14,192 bases of DNA from Candidatus Aminicenantota bacterium (GTDB lineage: Bacteria > Acidobacteriota > Aminicenantia > Aminicenantales > Aminicenantaceae), in the NCBI GenBank assembly GCA_016926925.1, contig JAFGNQ010000023.1, forward strand, positions 1 to 14,192. Direction: 5' to 3'. Of the stretch, positions 1 through 6,895 are shown in pieces. The translations under genes and the position numbers were made by a program. The notes under the pieces were generated by a model. The model ran no database searches and had not been told where the DNA came from. It saw only the letters and a list, made by a program, of their open reading frames with translations. Position 1 is the stretch's first letter. Each line of letters opens with the position of its first letter.

Positions 1-719
1 AAGGCGGCGTAGGCAAAAGCACTGTTGCGGCCAACCTGGCCACTGCCTTCGCCCGAAAAGGACTGCAGGTCGGACTTCTGGATGTCGACATACACGGTCC
101 CAACCTGGCGAAGATGCTGGGAGTGGAAGGGAAAAAACTGGATGTATCGGCAGACGGAATCCAAGCCGTTCAAGTCAACGAACGTTTGAAGCTCGTCTCC
201 ATGTCCTTTCTGCTTCAAGACCCATCTCTACCGGTTATCTGGCGGGGTCCAATGAAAATGAAGGCCATTCAGCAATTTTTGGGAGAGGTGATGTGGGGTG
301 ATTTGGATTGGCTCATTATCGATTCACCGCCGGGCACAGGAGACGAACCTCTATCCGTGGCACAGCTTATCCCGGCGACCGGAGCTGTTATCGTCACCAC
401 GCCTCAAGAAGTCTCGCTCATGGATTCGAAAAAAGCTATCCAATTCGGCCACAGGCTGGGGCTCAAGATATTCGGAGTCATAGAAAACATGAGCGGCATG
501 ATCTGTCCGCACTGCGGAAAAAAGGTGGCCCTCTTCAAAGAAGGAGGCGGCGCCAAAGCAGCGACCGAGATGCTTGTTCCGTTTTTGGGAAGCATTCCTC
601 TGGATCCGGAAATCGTGCTTTTGGGGGATGACGGAAAATCCTTTGTAGAGACGATGCCGGAGTCTCCGGCAAGCAAAGCCCTCATGGGCATTGTCGAAAA
701 AATACTTGATAAGACCTGA
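1..719 (+). CDS. Mrp/NBP35-family P-loop ATPase, Fe-S cluster carrier (5' truncated by window)
   Basis: This protein is expected to bind and transfer 4Fe-4S clusters to apoproteins in the cytoplasm, using ATP. The reading frame is open from base 3. The first visible residues (GGVGKST) are the end of a deviant Walker A motif whose leading lysine is cut off. The Walker A' region ([10 protein letters not shown]) and switch II ([10 protein letters not shown]) follow. Near the C-terminus is a CxxC pair in the context MICPHCGKK, which in this family bridges an Fe-S cluster between two subunits. About 239 codons are visible, so only a short N-terminal part is missing. That part could hold an additional ferredoxin-like Cys motif as in NBP35 subtypes; this cannot be seen here. 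The gene is first in a run with the CGGC and zinc-ribbon genes. Family assignment is firm; the exact subtype (Mrp, ApbC or NBP35) is not. Confidence 0.95.
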   Translation, partial: GGVGKSTVAANLATAFARKGLQVGLLDVDIHGPNLAKMLGVEGKKLDVSADGIQAVQVNERLKLVSMSFLLQDPSLPVIWRGPMKMKAIQQFLGEVMWGDLDWLIIDSPPGTGDEPLSVAQLIPATGAVIVTTPQEVSLMDSKKAIQFGHRLGLKIFGVIENMSGMICPHCGKKVALFKEGGGAKAATEMLVPFLGSIPLDPEIVLLGDDGKSFVETMPESPASKALMGIVEKILDKT

Positions 720-750
720 CTTTTAGCATCATAGAATATCGGGAGATATC

Positions 751-1194
751 ATGAAAAAAATAAGCATAATTATCTGCGGCCGTTACCAAGACTGCGGAGG
801 GGGAAAATGCTTCAGGGCTTTGCGAGAGAGAGTCGGGGCATTTTCCATCTACCCCCAGGATGAAGAAGTAGAGATAGTCGGCTATTCCTACTGCGGAGGC
901 TGTCCGGGGGGAAATATCGAATACGTCCCAGAGGAAATGATAAAAAACGGGGCTGAAGTGATCCATCTCGCGACGGGTTTTGTCGTCGGATATCCCCCAT
1001 GTCCCAGCATCCAGCAGTTCAAACAATTCATCGAGACACGCTACGGCATCCCCGTAGTGGTGGGCACGCACCCCATTCCCCTGAAATATCTTGAGGCGCA
1101 TCAGAAACTTCCTTTTTGGGAGGAGATGAAGATGGAAGCGCTCGTTCCCAACTTGATGAAAGAAGACAAAAAAATCATGGAAGCATACAATTGA
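751..1194 (+). CDS. CGGC domain-containing protein
   Basis: This 147-aa cytoplasmic protein has the hallmark CGGC motif at residues 48-51 (context YCGGCPGG). Further cysteines at 9, 15, 20 and 84 lie in conserved-looking contexts (CGRYQDCGGGKC near the N-terminus, PPCPS in the middle). The family (CGGC domain, PF08821) is thought to bind metal or an Fe-S cluster through these cysteines, but no biochemical role is established that I know of. There is no signal peptide or membrane segment. The ATG at 751 starts 32 nt after the Mrp-type gene and has GGGAGAT upstream as a plausible ribosome binding site. Position between an Fe-S carrier and two zinc-ribbon-like proteins supports a role in metal or cofactor handling; that is inference. 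The gene is co-directional with both neighbours and probably co-transcribed with them. Confidence 0.88.
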   Translation: MKKISIIICGRYQDCGGGKCFRALRERVGAFSIYPQDEEVEIVGYSYCGGCPGGNIEYVPEEMIKNGAEVIHLATGFVVGYPPCPSIQQFKQFIETRYGIPVVVGTHPIPLKYLEAHQKLPFWEEMKMEALVPNLMKEDKKIMEAYN

Positions 1195-1203
1195 GAGGTG
1201 ATC

Positions 1204-1380
1204 ATGCAAGGAAAACAACAAAACGGCAGCAGGGGCGGCCGAGGTAGAGGGGGAGGAAGAGGATTAGGTCCGGGAGGCGAGTGTATTTGCCCGTCCTGCG
1301 GATACAGGGCGGCACATAAAGTGGGCGTTCCCTGCCAACAAACACGCTGCCCGAAATGCAGGGCTTTGATGACGCGTTGA
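1204..1380 (+). CDS. Small Gly/Arg-rich zinc-ribbon-like protein
   Basis: This is a 58-aa protein. Residues 8-25 are almost entirely Gly and Arg (RGG-like), and the C-terminal half has six cysteines at 27, 29, 32, 44, 49 and 52, arranged CxCxxC and then C-x4-CxxC. The pattern 'GPGGxCxCPxCGY ... GVPCxxxxCPKC' resembles small ferredoxin- or zinc-ribbon-annotated proteins that I recall being encoded beside Mrp or dinitrogenase-cofactor-type genes in anaerobes. I do not know a demonstrated function. I chose ATG 1204 because GAGAGG (1193-1198) sits 5 nt upstream. The GTG at 1198 lies inside that ribosome binding site and is unlikely to be the start. The Shine-Dalgarno sequence overlaps the stop codon of the CGGC gene, which suggests coupled translation. 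The metal (Zn or Fe-S) cannot be told from sequence. Confidence 0.8.
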   Translation: MQGKQQNGSRGGRGRGGGRGLGPGGECICPSCGYRAAHKVGVPCQQTRCPKCRALMTR

Positions 1381-1391
1381 TCGGAGCAATC

Positions 1392-1637
1392 ATGCCTATC
1401 TACGAATACAAATGCATGAGCTGCGGGCAAATAAACGAAATCTACGTCCCCTCGGCACGTCACCTTCCTGAACCTGTCTGCAGCAGCTGTCAAAGCAAAA
1501 ATCTTAAAAAGATCCTATCGACTCCGTCGGTTGTACGGCTCGGGAACGAAACCAAAAAGGGACTTACGTGCTGCGGAAGCACAGAGCGTTGTGAGACTCC
1601 GCCCTGTTCTACGGGCAGTGCATGCCGGAGAGAATAG
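1392..1637 (+). CDS. FmdB-family zinc ribbon protein
   Basis: This 81-aa protein begins MPIYEYKCMSCGQ, the typical opening of the FmdB/CxxC_CXXC_SSSS zinc ribbon family. The ribbon cysteines are at 8 and 11 and at 30 and 33. A second Cys-rich tail (cysteines 60, 61, 67, 72 and 78, with a CETPPC core) extends beyond the ribbon, as in several anaerobe members. The family name comes from a putative regulator in a methylotroph formamidase locus; its general function is not settled. The start at 1392 is supported by GGAG at 1383-1386 and by family alignment. An upstream ATG in the same frame at 1356 would add 12 residues unlike the family and overlap the previous gene. The gene ends the first run of four same-strand genes. 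Confidence 0.88.
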   Translation: MPIYEYKCMSCGQINEIYVPSARHLPEPVCSSCQSKNLKKILSTPSVVRLGNETKKGLTCCGSTERCETPPCSTGSACRRE

Positions 1638-1725
1638 ATTATCCTATCTTTGCTCGGACGCATTTTGAAAAAAGGATAGGAGCCACGCTTCAGGCCGTTC
1701 GGCTTTTCCGACTTTGAAGGCATAA

Positions 1726-1753
1726 GCCGATAAGCGAGAAATTCTATATCGGC
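1726..1753. repeat. Inverted repeat in the 1638-1876 spacer
   Basis: GCCGATA (1726-1732) and TATCGGC (1747-1753) form perfect 7-bp arms around a 14-nt loop. No T-tract follows on either strand, so a classical terminator is not supported. It could be an mRNA hairpin or a protein-binding dyad between fmdB and the DUF4405 gene. The rest of the 240-bp spacer shows only a long-loop 7-bp repeat (1642-1648 with 1675-1681) and a small GCC-GTTC-GGC hairpin followed by TTTT near 1694-1707. Confidence 0.3.
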
Positions 1754-1817
1754 CCTGAAAACACCGGCGGGATCAGAATGCGGTGCGGCGCGCTCAAAAT
1801 GTCTCTCTCAGGCACTG

Positions 1818-1847
1818 TTGAACCGGACAAAGGAGATCCGGCATAAA
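1818..1847 (+). promoter_or_regulatory. Possible weak promoter of the DUF4405 gene with overlapping dyad
   Basis: TTGAAC (1818-1823) and CATAAA (1842-1847) have an 18-nt spacer, 4/6 matches each to the sigma-70 boxes. A dyad CCGGA (1823-1827) / TCCGG (1837-1841) with a 9-nt gap fills the spacer and could be an operator. A strong AAGGAGG ribosome binding site follows at 1866-1872. The boxes are weak, so confidence is low. Confidence 0.3.
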
Positions 1848-1876
1848 CTTGACGATAGAGTCGACAAGGAGGAAAA

Positions 1877-2848
1877 ATGAAGAAAACGGATTGGCAATAT
1901 ATTGTGGACACGCTCCTTTTTCTGTGCATCTTCGGCATTTCCTTTATCGGAATTCTTCTGGCCTTTTTCCTGCCAAAGGGGCCGTCCGTAAGTGAAAGCC
2001 AAAAATACCTGCTGGGGCTGCACAGACACCAGTGGGGAGACATCCATATGTATCTATCTCTGGCCTTCGTCGTTCTGGTCATCATCCATCTCACCCTTGC
2101 CTGGAGCTGGATCAAGGGAAAGTCTAAAAACCTGTTCAAAGGATCATGGCGGACCGTTTTGGTGTCCACTATCGCCAGTGCATTTATCGTCGTTGTTCTG
2201 TTCTGGTTTTTCACCCCGAAAAACTCCAGGAGATACGCTGACTACGGATCAGGATCCGGAGGTGCTGTCCGTGAAACATTCTATCCTGAAGACTATGTGG
2301 ATAGGGAGGGAGAATGGATCACCATCACCGGGCAGTTAACACTGGAGAATATCGAGCAAATCACGGGTGTGGCTTCTGAAGAAATCATCGAGGCCTTAAG
2401 CCTGCCTTCCAGCACCTCCCGAGATGAGACGTTGGGTCAGCTCCGGAAAAAGTATGGAATCACTCTCGTGGAATTTAGGGACATCGTCACAGACCTGATG
2501 AACAAATCCGATGAAACCTTACCGCCTTCAGAGCATTACAGAGAGAAAATAAGCCAAGGGCAAGAGACGGCGTTTGAAAGCGCACCGGAACATGCTGAAA
2601 AGGAGCACGAGGATAAACTGATCCGGGGGAGGCTGGCTGAGGATACCTCGGGCATACTGATTACCGGTCGAATGACCCTTCGGGACCTGGAAGACCGCAC
2701 AGGAATTTCATCGCACATCCTTGCCGAAAAACTAGGTCTCCCTTCCCATGTTTCCATTGACGAACACATAGGGCGCCTTCGGAGGAGGTACGGCTTCTCC
2801 ATCCAAGATGTTCGAGATGTGATCACCTCTTTGATGGAACAAAAATGA
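1877..2848 (+). CDS. DUF4405-type membrane protein with two copies of a soluble repeat domain
   Basis: This 323-aa inner-membrane protein has three predicted helices (about residues 10-33, 58-78 and 92-113). Histidines 49, 51, 57 and 71 lie around helix 2. In DUF4405 and cytochrome-b-like bundles such histidines could ligate heme; that is inference here. After a linker, residues 152-208 and 264-320 form two ungapped 57-residue copies of one domain, with roughly 25 identical positions. Each copy has the pattern TLxxIxxxTG...LxLP...S.DE.xGxLRxxYG...RDxxTxLM. Similar units occur, as I recall, in DUF4405 and membrane-bound ferredoxin-type proteins of anaerobes. The ATG is set by AAGGAGGAAAA just upstream. 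There is no close operon partner: 240 bp lie before it and 158 bp after. A role in membrane redox chemistry is plausible but unproven. Confidence 0.8.
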   Translation: MKKTDWQYIVDTLLFLCIFGISFIGILLAFFLPKGPSVSESQKYLLGLHRHQWGDIHMYLSLAFVVLVIIHLTLAWSWIKGKSKNLFKGSWRTVLVSTIASAFIVVVLFWFFTPKNSRRYADYGSGSGGAVRETFYPEDYVDREGEWITITGQLTLENIEQITGVASEEIIEALSLPSSTSRDETLGQLRKKYGITLVEFRDIVTDLMNKSDETLPPSEHYREKISQGQETAFESAPEHAEKEHEDKLIRGRLAEDTSGILITGRMTLRDLEDRTGISSHILAEKLGLPSHVSIDEHIGRLRRRYGFSIQDVRDVITSLMEQK

Positions 2849-2891
2849 GATGTTGGTCCTCGGGCGAACACAAGCGGCTAATCTTTCCCTA

Positions 2892-2920
2892 ATGCGGATG
2901 TTTTTGATATAATACCGCAT
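2892..2920 (+). promoter_or_regulatory. Extended -10 promoter inside an inverted repeat, upstream of the NifU-like gene
   Basis: TATAAT (2908-2913) is preceded by TG at 2905-2906, giving a textbook extended -10 element. The -35 region (TTCCCT at 2885-2890) is weak, as is common for this class. The element lies between the arms ATGCGG (2892-2897) and CCGCAT (2915-2920), a perfect 6-bp dyad that could be an operator. The predicted start near 2920 gives a leader of about 87 nt. That leader contains two small hairpins: AGGAA/TTCCT at 2943-2958 and GCTAA/TTAGC at 2968-2984. Confidence 0.55.
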
Positions 2921-3006
2921 CAATGCCGACGGCGTTCTTAACAGGAAGGCCAATTCCTATGTTTGATGCTAACGGATAATTAGCTTAAGAGCAGGTTAGG
3001 TAAAAA

Positions 3007-3483
3007 ATGCCCAAAGACAAAGATCTAGAGGAATTTGCCCGAAAGCTGCAGGAACAAATCATGCAGCAGGCAAGGCTGGAATACACGGAAGAAGTTATCG
3101 AGCGCTGGCAAAACCCGAAAAATTTCCATTCGCTGGAGAATCCTGATGGTTATGGCAAGGTGAAGGGTACCTGCGGCGACACCATGGAGATCTTTATCCG
3201 GATCGAAGGAGACCGGATTTCCCAGTGTGCGTTCCTTACCGATGGATGTGCGGCCACTCTGGCTTGCGGCAGTATGGCCACAGAAATTGCCATAGGGAAG
3301 TCCTTCACAGAAGCCCTGGCCAGTGTCAGCGGGGATATGATCATGAAGCGCCTCGGAGGTCTCCCTGAAGGCAATGTTCATTGCGCATTCCTCGCAGCCG
3401 AGACACTCAGGCGCGCCCTGGCCGACTGTCTCCATCAACAGCGTTCCGGCTGGAAAAAGCTCTACAGGAAAAATCAAAATTGA
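3007..3483 (+). CDS. NifU/IscU-type iron-sulfur cluster assembly scaffold
   Basis: This 158-aa protein matches the NifU N-terminal/IscU fold, on which Fe-S clusters are built before transfer to targets. The three scaffold cysteines are present: C56 in GTCGD (with the conserved Asp at 58), C81 in DGCAAT and C126 in VHCAFLA. Extra cysteines occur at 74, 87 and 141. The LPPVK-type motif that IscU uses with HscA is absent and NVHCAFLA occupies that place. This therefore looks like the stand-alone anaerobe subtype rather than canonical IscU. An N-terminal extension of about 25 residues precedes the conserved YxxxVxxxxxxPxN region. No cysteine desulfurase is encoded nearby. It is the first gene of the long + strand run. 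AGG at 2998-3000, 6 nt before the ATG, is a modest ribosome binding site. Family call is secure; in vivo targets are unknown. Confidence 0.92.
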   Translation: MPKDKDLEEFARKLQEQIMQQARLEYTEEVIERWQNPKNFHSLENPDGYGKVKGTCGDTMEIFIRIEGDRISQCAFLTDGCAATLACGSMATEIAIGKSFTEALASVSGDMIMKRLGGLPEGNVHCAFLAAETLRRALADCLHQQRSGWKKLYRKNQN

Positions 3484-3509
3484 AGCCGGAACAATTCACG
3501 GAGAGCACC

Positions 3510-3713
3510 ATGAAAGACTGTCGTTCGAATCAAAATCTGGAACACTGCAACTGCACCTGGGAACCCTGCAGCAGAAAGGGGATCTGCTGTGAGTGCATTC
3601 AGTATCACTGGAATATGAACGAACTCCCGGCTTGTCTCTTTCCTGATGATGTCGAAAAAACATACGACCGTTCCCTAAGGCGTTTCATCGAAGTTTATAA
3701 GGATAGAGCTTAG
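3510..3713 (+). CDS. DUF6485-family small Cys-rich protein
   Basis: This 67-aa protein has eight cysteines (4, 13, 15, 20, 26, 27, 29 and 42) concentrated in the first 42 residues, including CNC, CC and CxC pairs. A charged tail follows ([14 protein letters not shown]). The N-terminal pattern (CxSNxNLExCNCT..PCSRKGxCCECIxYH, described by its key residues) matches DUF6485 as I remember it. No function is known. The Cys density suggests a bound metal or Fe-S cluster; that is inference. ATG 3510 is chosen because GGAG (3500-3503) lies 6 nt upstream. A longer in-frame opening from 3381 overlaps the scaffold gene and has no family resemblance. The stop is 3 nt before the GTG of the radical SAM gene, so translation is likely coupled. 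Confidence 0.85.
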   Translation: MKDCRSNQNLEHCNCTWEPCSRKGICCECIQYHWNMNELPACLFPDDVEKTYDRSLRRFIEVYKDRA

Positions 3714-3716
3714 CAC

Positions 3717-4673
3717 GTGAGCACATCACACAGCCCGAAAGCCCGCATCCATGTCTATGGACCCGTGCCTTCCAGGCGTTTGGGGTATTCCCTAGGCGTT
3801 GACATCCTTCCCTGGAAGACATGCACACTGGACTGCCTCTACTGCCAACTCGGCCCCACACCCGAAAAAACAGTACGCCGAAAATCTTTCTTCGAGATGG
3901 AGGCCGTGCTCGCTCAGATCCAGAAAGCCCTTCAATCAGGTCAGAACATCGACTACATCACATTTTCCGGATCCGGAGAGCCGACACTGAACGCGTCCAT
4001 CGGGCAGCTCATCCGTGAAATAAAAAAAATGACGGATATCCCGATTGCGGTCCTAACTAACGGCACACTTCTCTGGAAAAAGAGCGTTCGCAGGGCACTG
4101 CTTGCCGCCGATCTTGTAGTCCCATCCCTCGATGCCGCCACTCAAAAAATGTTCGTTCGCGTTAATCGACCTCATAAATCACTCAAGCTAGATGTCATCG
4201 TTCAAGGATTGAAATTCTTTCGTGAGGAATTCAGAGGTCAAATCTGGCTGGAAATCATGCTGATAAAAAACATAAACGATTCCCCTGCGCACATCCGTGA
4301 ATTAAAAAAGATTGTCAGCCGAATCAAGCCGGATAAGGTTCAGCTCAACACCGTTATCCGGCCTCCGGCTGATGTAGCCGCCCGGCCTCTGTCTTTCAGC
4401 GAACTCGAGAAAATAAAAAAAGATTTCGGTGAAAATTGTGGAATCATAGCCGAATTCACAAAAAAAGAACAAAGACCCCACATGTCCGGCCTGGAGAGTG
4501 CCATTCTGGCAACAGTGAGGAGAAGGCCCGTCACCCTCCTCGATTTATCCGCGTCTTTGGGTAAGCATCAAGATGAAGTCTTAAAGTATCTGAACTTTCT
4601 CATGAAGAAAAAACAGATCAAACATATCTCACACGAGGGCAAAACATACTATGAACCCGAAGACGGGCATTAG
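3717..4673 (+). CDS. Radical SAM protein (COG0731-like) with C-terminal winged helix
   Basis: This 318-aa protein is predicted to bind a 4Fe-4S cluster through C36, C40 and C43 (CTLDCLYC) and to cleave S-adenosylmethionine to a 5'-deoxyadenosyl radical. Residues 85-90 (GSGEPT) match the SAM-binding GGE-type motif. The N-terminal YGPVPSRRLGxSLGVD stretch is typical of the Fe-S oxidoreductase group related to wybutosine-type enzymes. Residues of about 260-315 form a probable winged helix-turn-helix (LLDLSASLG ... YLNFLMKKKQI), suggesting nucleic-acid binding or an oligomerisation surface. The GTG start at 3717 is the first in-frame start after the DUF6485 stop; upstream Shine-Dalgarno signal is weak, consistent with coupling. 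The substrate is unknown. No auxiliary-cluster Cys-rich C-terminus (SPASM) is visible. Confidence 0.88.
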   Translation: MSTSHSPKARIHVYGPVPSRRLGYSLGVDILPWKTCTLDCLYCQLGPTPEKTVRRKSFFEMEAVLAQIQKALQSGQNIDYITFSGSGEPTLNASIGQLIREIKKMTDIPIAVLTNGTLLWKKSVRRALLAADLVVPSLDAATQKMFVRVNRPHKSLKLDVIVQGLKFFREEFRGQIWLEIMLIKNINDSPAHIRELKKIVSRIKPDKVQLNTVIRPPADVAARPLSFSELEKIKKDFGENCGIIAEFTKKEQRPHMSGLESAILATVRRRPVTLLDLSASLGKHQDEVLKYLNFLMKKKQIKHISHEGKTYYEPEDGH

Positions 4674-4725
4674 GACCATGAGAGCTCTCGGTACAAGGAC
4701 GCACCCTTTAGAAAGAGAGGACATT

Positions 4726-5238
4726 ATGAAGGAGCTCAAAGATTTTACAAAGGAGGAAGTCCTCGGCCTTTTGGTGGATGCATCAAAAAATTGGCTGGCC
4801 CATGACGGCCTCTGGTTTCGAGCCGTAGAAGACAAATTCGGTATCGATACGGCCATCGAACTGGATAAAGTCGCCTGGAAAAAATTTACGGCTATCGAAG
4901 CCAAACGAATCATGCAGCGTCTCGGGATCACTCCCGGGGGCGGTATCCCAGCCCTCATCCAGTGCCTTAAGTTCCGTTTGTACGCCCATATCAACGTCCA
5001 GGAAGTCCTGGAGGCGAGTGAGGCACGGTGCGTCTTCCATATGAAAAGATGCCGCGTCCAGGATGCACGAAAACGACAGGGGCTGCCCGATTTCCCATGC
5101 AAATCCGTCGGCATCATCGAGTACAGCGGCTTTGCCAAAGCCGTTGATCCCCGAATCGAAACCAAGTGTCTCGTATGTCCTCCTGACCCCCACCCGGAAG
5201 ACGTCTGGTGTGCTTGGGAGTTTACGATTCCAGAGTAG
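4726..5238 (+). CDS. DUF6125-family protein
   Basis: This is a 170-aa cytoplasmic protein without signal peptide or membrane segments. The conserved-looking stretches are LVDASKNWLAHDGLWF (residues 16-31), ITPGGGIPALI (68-78) and a C-terminal half with cysteines 102, 109, 125, 148, 151 and 162 (RCVF, RCRVQDARK, DFPCKSVG, KCLVCPPD, WCAWEF). I recognise this as DUF6125, which resembles the L-2-amino-thiazoline-4-carboxylate hydrolase-like group; no function has been assigned that I know of. The Cys pattern is compatible with a metal site. ATG 4726 has GAGAGG 5 nt upstream (4715-4720). An upstream in-frame ATG at 4651 overlaps the radical SAM gene and lacks a ribosome binding site. The gap to the radical SAM gene is 52 nt and to the methyltransferase 4 nt. 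Confidence 0.8.
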   Translation: MKELKDFTKEEVLGLLVDASKNWLAHDGLWFRAVEDKFGIDTAIELDKVAWKKFTAIEAKRIMQRLGITPGGGIPALIQCLKFRLYAHINVQEVLEASEARCVFHMKRCRVQDARKRQGLPDFPCKSVGIIEYSGFAKAVDPRIETKCLVCPPDPHPEDVWCAWEFTIPE

Positions 5239-5242
5239 CTTT

Positions 5243-5878
5243 ATGACCCTTGAAGCAGTGGAGATCTTTAACGAAAAATTCAAAGAGTACGACGCATGGT
5301 ACGACCGCTATCCTGAGGTATACACCTCCGAAATCAAAGCTATCGCACCAATCCGGCTGTCGGGCCGGGGTATTGAGATCGGAGTGGGTACGGGTCGTTT
5401 TGCCTCACATTTCCGTGTGGAATACGGCTTGGATCCTGCCTACAATGCCCTCCGCCTTGCCAGAAGCCGATCCATCAAAGTTGTCCAAGCCGTGGCCGAA
5501 AAAATGCCCTTTCGAAACGAAACTTTCCATTTTGCTCTTTTAGTGGCAACACTGGGCTTCGTGGACAAACCCGATTTGGTGCTGAAGGAAACGCGAAGGA
5601 TACTGAAATCCGGCGCTACGCTTGTTGCAGGGATTATAGACCGAGATACGGTATGGGGTCGTCATATCGTTATGAAAGCGGATCAGAGCCGTTTCGTAAG
5701 ATACGCCCGTTTTTTCACCGCGGAAGAAATCAGGGAACTCCTTCATGAAACGGATTGGGAAATCGTTTCCTCATATCAAACGCTCTTTCATTCGCCTGAA
5801 AATACTCTCACTGTCGAGGAACCCCAAAAGGGATTCGGCAAAGGCGGATTTGCCGTTTTTCATGTCAGAAAAACCTGA
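5243..5878 (+). CDS. Class I SAM-dependent methyltransferase
   Basis: This 211-aa protein has the Rossmann-type methyltransferase core. Motif I is GIEIGVGTGRF (residues 44-54), the acidic loop follows at about D64, motif II/III is around AVAEKMPFRNETFHFALL (83-100), and a post-motif helix ends in LKETRRILKSGATL (114-127). This matches the methyltransferase type 11 (UbiE/COQ5-like) group. The methyl acceptor cannot be read from sequence. The start at ATG 5243 lies 4 nt after the DUF6125 stop, and the Shine-Dalgarno signal (CAGAG) is weak, so translational coupling is likely. A longer in-frame opening from 5063 runs antiparallel to nothing useful and overlaps DUF6125 by 176 nt, so I rejected it. 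The neighbouring genes do not indicate a single pathway. Confidence 0.88.
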   Translation: MTLEAVEIFNEKFKEYDAWYDRYPEVYTSEIKAIAPIRLSGRGIEIGVGTGRFASHFRVEYGLDPAYNALRLARSRSIKVVQAVAEKMPFRNETFHFALLVATLGFVDKPDLVLKETRRILKSGATLVAGIIDRDTVWGRHIVMKADQSRFVRYARFFTAEEIRELLHETDWEIVSSYQTLFHSPENTLTVEEPQKGFGKGGFAVFHVRKT

Positions 5879-5890
5879 GCAAAGGATTAC

Positions 5891-5904
5891 CGGCTTTTAA
5901 GCCG
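5891..5904 (+). other. Small hairpin between methyltransferase gene and ilvE
   Basis: CGGCT (5891-5895) and AGCCG (5900-5904) form a 5-bp stem with a TTTA loop. The following CACTTTCT is not a good U-tract, so this is at most a weak terminator or processing hairpin ahead of the ilvE ribosome binding site (AAAGGAG at 5916-5922). Confidence 0.3.
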
Positions 5905-5926
5905 CACTTTCTACAAAGGAGTCAAA

Positions 5927-6895
5927 ATGTTGGATAACACTCACTTTCCCAAGGCAAAAAAATTCTGGCACCAGGGAAAGTTGCATGACTGGGACAAAGT
6001 TACCGTTCACAGCATGAGCCATGCGCTTCACTACGGCAATTCCGTTTTCGAGGGAATCCGGGCATATAAAACATCTAATGGACCTTCGGTTTTCAAGCTA
6101 GGGGACCATCTGGATAGGTTCCTCCATTCGGCCTCTATTCTGAGCATGGCCGTGCCCTACAGCAAAACTGAAATAGAAGAAGTCATCAAGCTCGTAATCA
6201 AGGAAAACCAGTTGGATTCCGCCTACATCCGGCCGCTTCTCTTCCACTCTTATGGAAACCTCGGTCTGCTTCCCAAACACTGTCCTGTAGAACTGGCTGT
6301 TGCAGCCTGGGAGTGGGGTGCCTATCTCGGTGAAAAAGCGGAAACAGGGGTTCATACCTACATTCTTCCATGGCGGCGCATCCATCACAGCCAATTCGAC
6401 ATGACCGCCAAAGTGGGAGGTCTTTACGCACTCTCGACCATCGGAGGGGCTCATGCACGTTCCATGGGATTCGACGAAGCCATCTTCTTGAATATCGAAG
6501 GAAATATCGCCGAGGGCGCCGGTGAAAACATCTTCATCGTCAAGGACGGCCTCCTCCACACCAATGACGTATCCGCGTCCATCCTCCAGGGGATCACAAG
6601 AACGAGCATCCTGCAAATTGCCCAAGACATGGGCATCAGGACATCGGTTGGGCCGATCACAAAAGAAGACTTTTTTAATGCTGACGAAGCCTTCTTTTCA
6701 GGAACGGCCGTCGAGGTGACTCCCATCACTCATGTGACCGACGGAGCAGACCGGAGCGCCCCCGAAAGGGAATACACCATCGGCTCGGGCGAAAAAGGCA
6801 AACTGACCCAACAGATCAAGGAAGTATTCTTCGATACGGTCACCGGAAAAATCGAGCGTTACGAGAGTTGGCTGACGTATGTCTATGACGAATGA
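5927..6895 (+). CDS. ilvE: Branched-chain amino acid aminotransferase
   Basis: This PLP-dependent class IV aminotransferase interconverts Leu, Ile and Val with their 2-oxo acids using glutamate/2-oxoglutarate. Its 322-aa length is close to the family norm (about 310). Visible family marks are HYGNSVFEGIRAY (residues 35-47), the RxF-type segment at HLDRFLHSA (61-69), the PLP lysine K162 in MTAKVGGLY, and the signature EGNIAEGAGENIF (191-203), followed by a GTAVEVTPI stretch near the end. Those features fit IlvE better than D-amino acid transaminase or aminodeoxychorismate lyase. The start is set by AAAGGAG 4 nt upstream. The 3' end overlaps the DUF123 gene by 17 nt. No other isoleucine/valine genes are in the window. 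Confidence 0.93.
   Translation: MLDNTHFPKAKKFWHQGKLHDWDKVTVHSMSHALHYGNSVFEGIRAYKTSNGPSVFKLGDHLDRFLHSASILSMAVPYSKTEIEEVIKLVIKENQLDSAYIRPLLFHSYGNLGLLPKHCPVELAVAAWEWGAYLGEKAETGVHTYILPWRRIHHSQFDMTAKVGGLYALSTIGGAHARSMGFDEAIFLNIEGNIAEGAGENIFIVKDGLLHTNDVSASILQGITRTSILQIAQDMGIRTSVGPITKEDFFNADEAFFSGTAVEVTPITHVTDGADRSAPEREYTIGSGEKGKLTQQIKEVFFDTVTGKIERYESWLTYVYDE

Noticed and set aside
682..1221. A 179-aa minus-strand open frame antisense to the CGGC gene
   Set aside because: It is fully antisense to a recognised gene, has no family resemblance and shows no ribosome binding site; it is a shadow of the + strand codons.
1642..1681. Inverted repeat TCCTATC / GATAGGA as a terminator for fmdB
   Set aside because: The stem is only 7 bp, the loop is 26 nt, and no T-tract follows the second arm.
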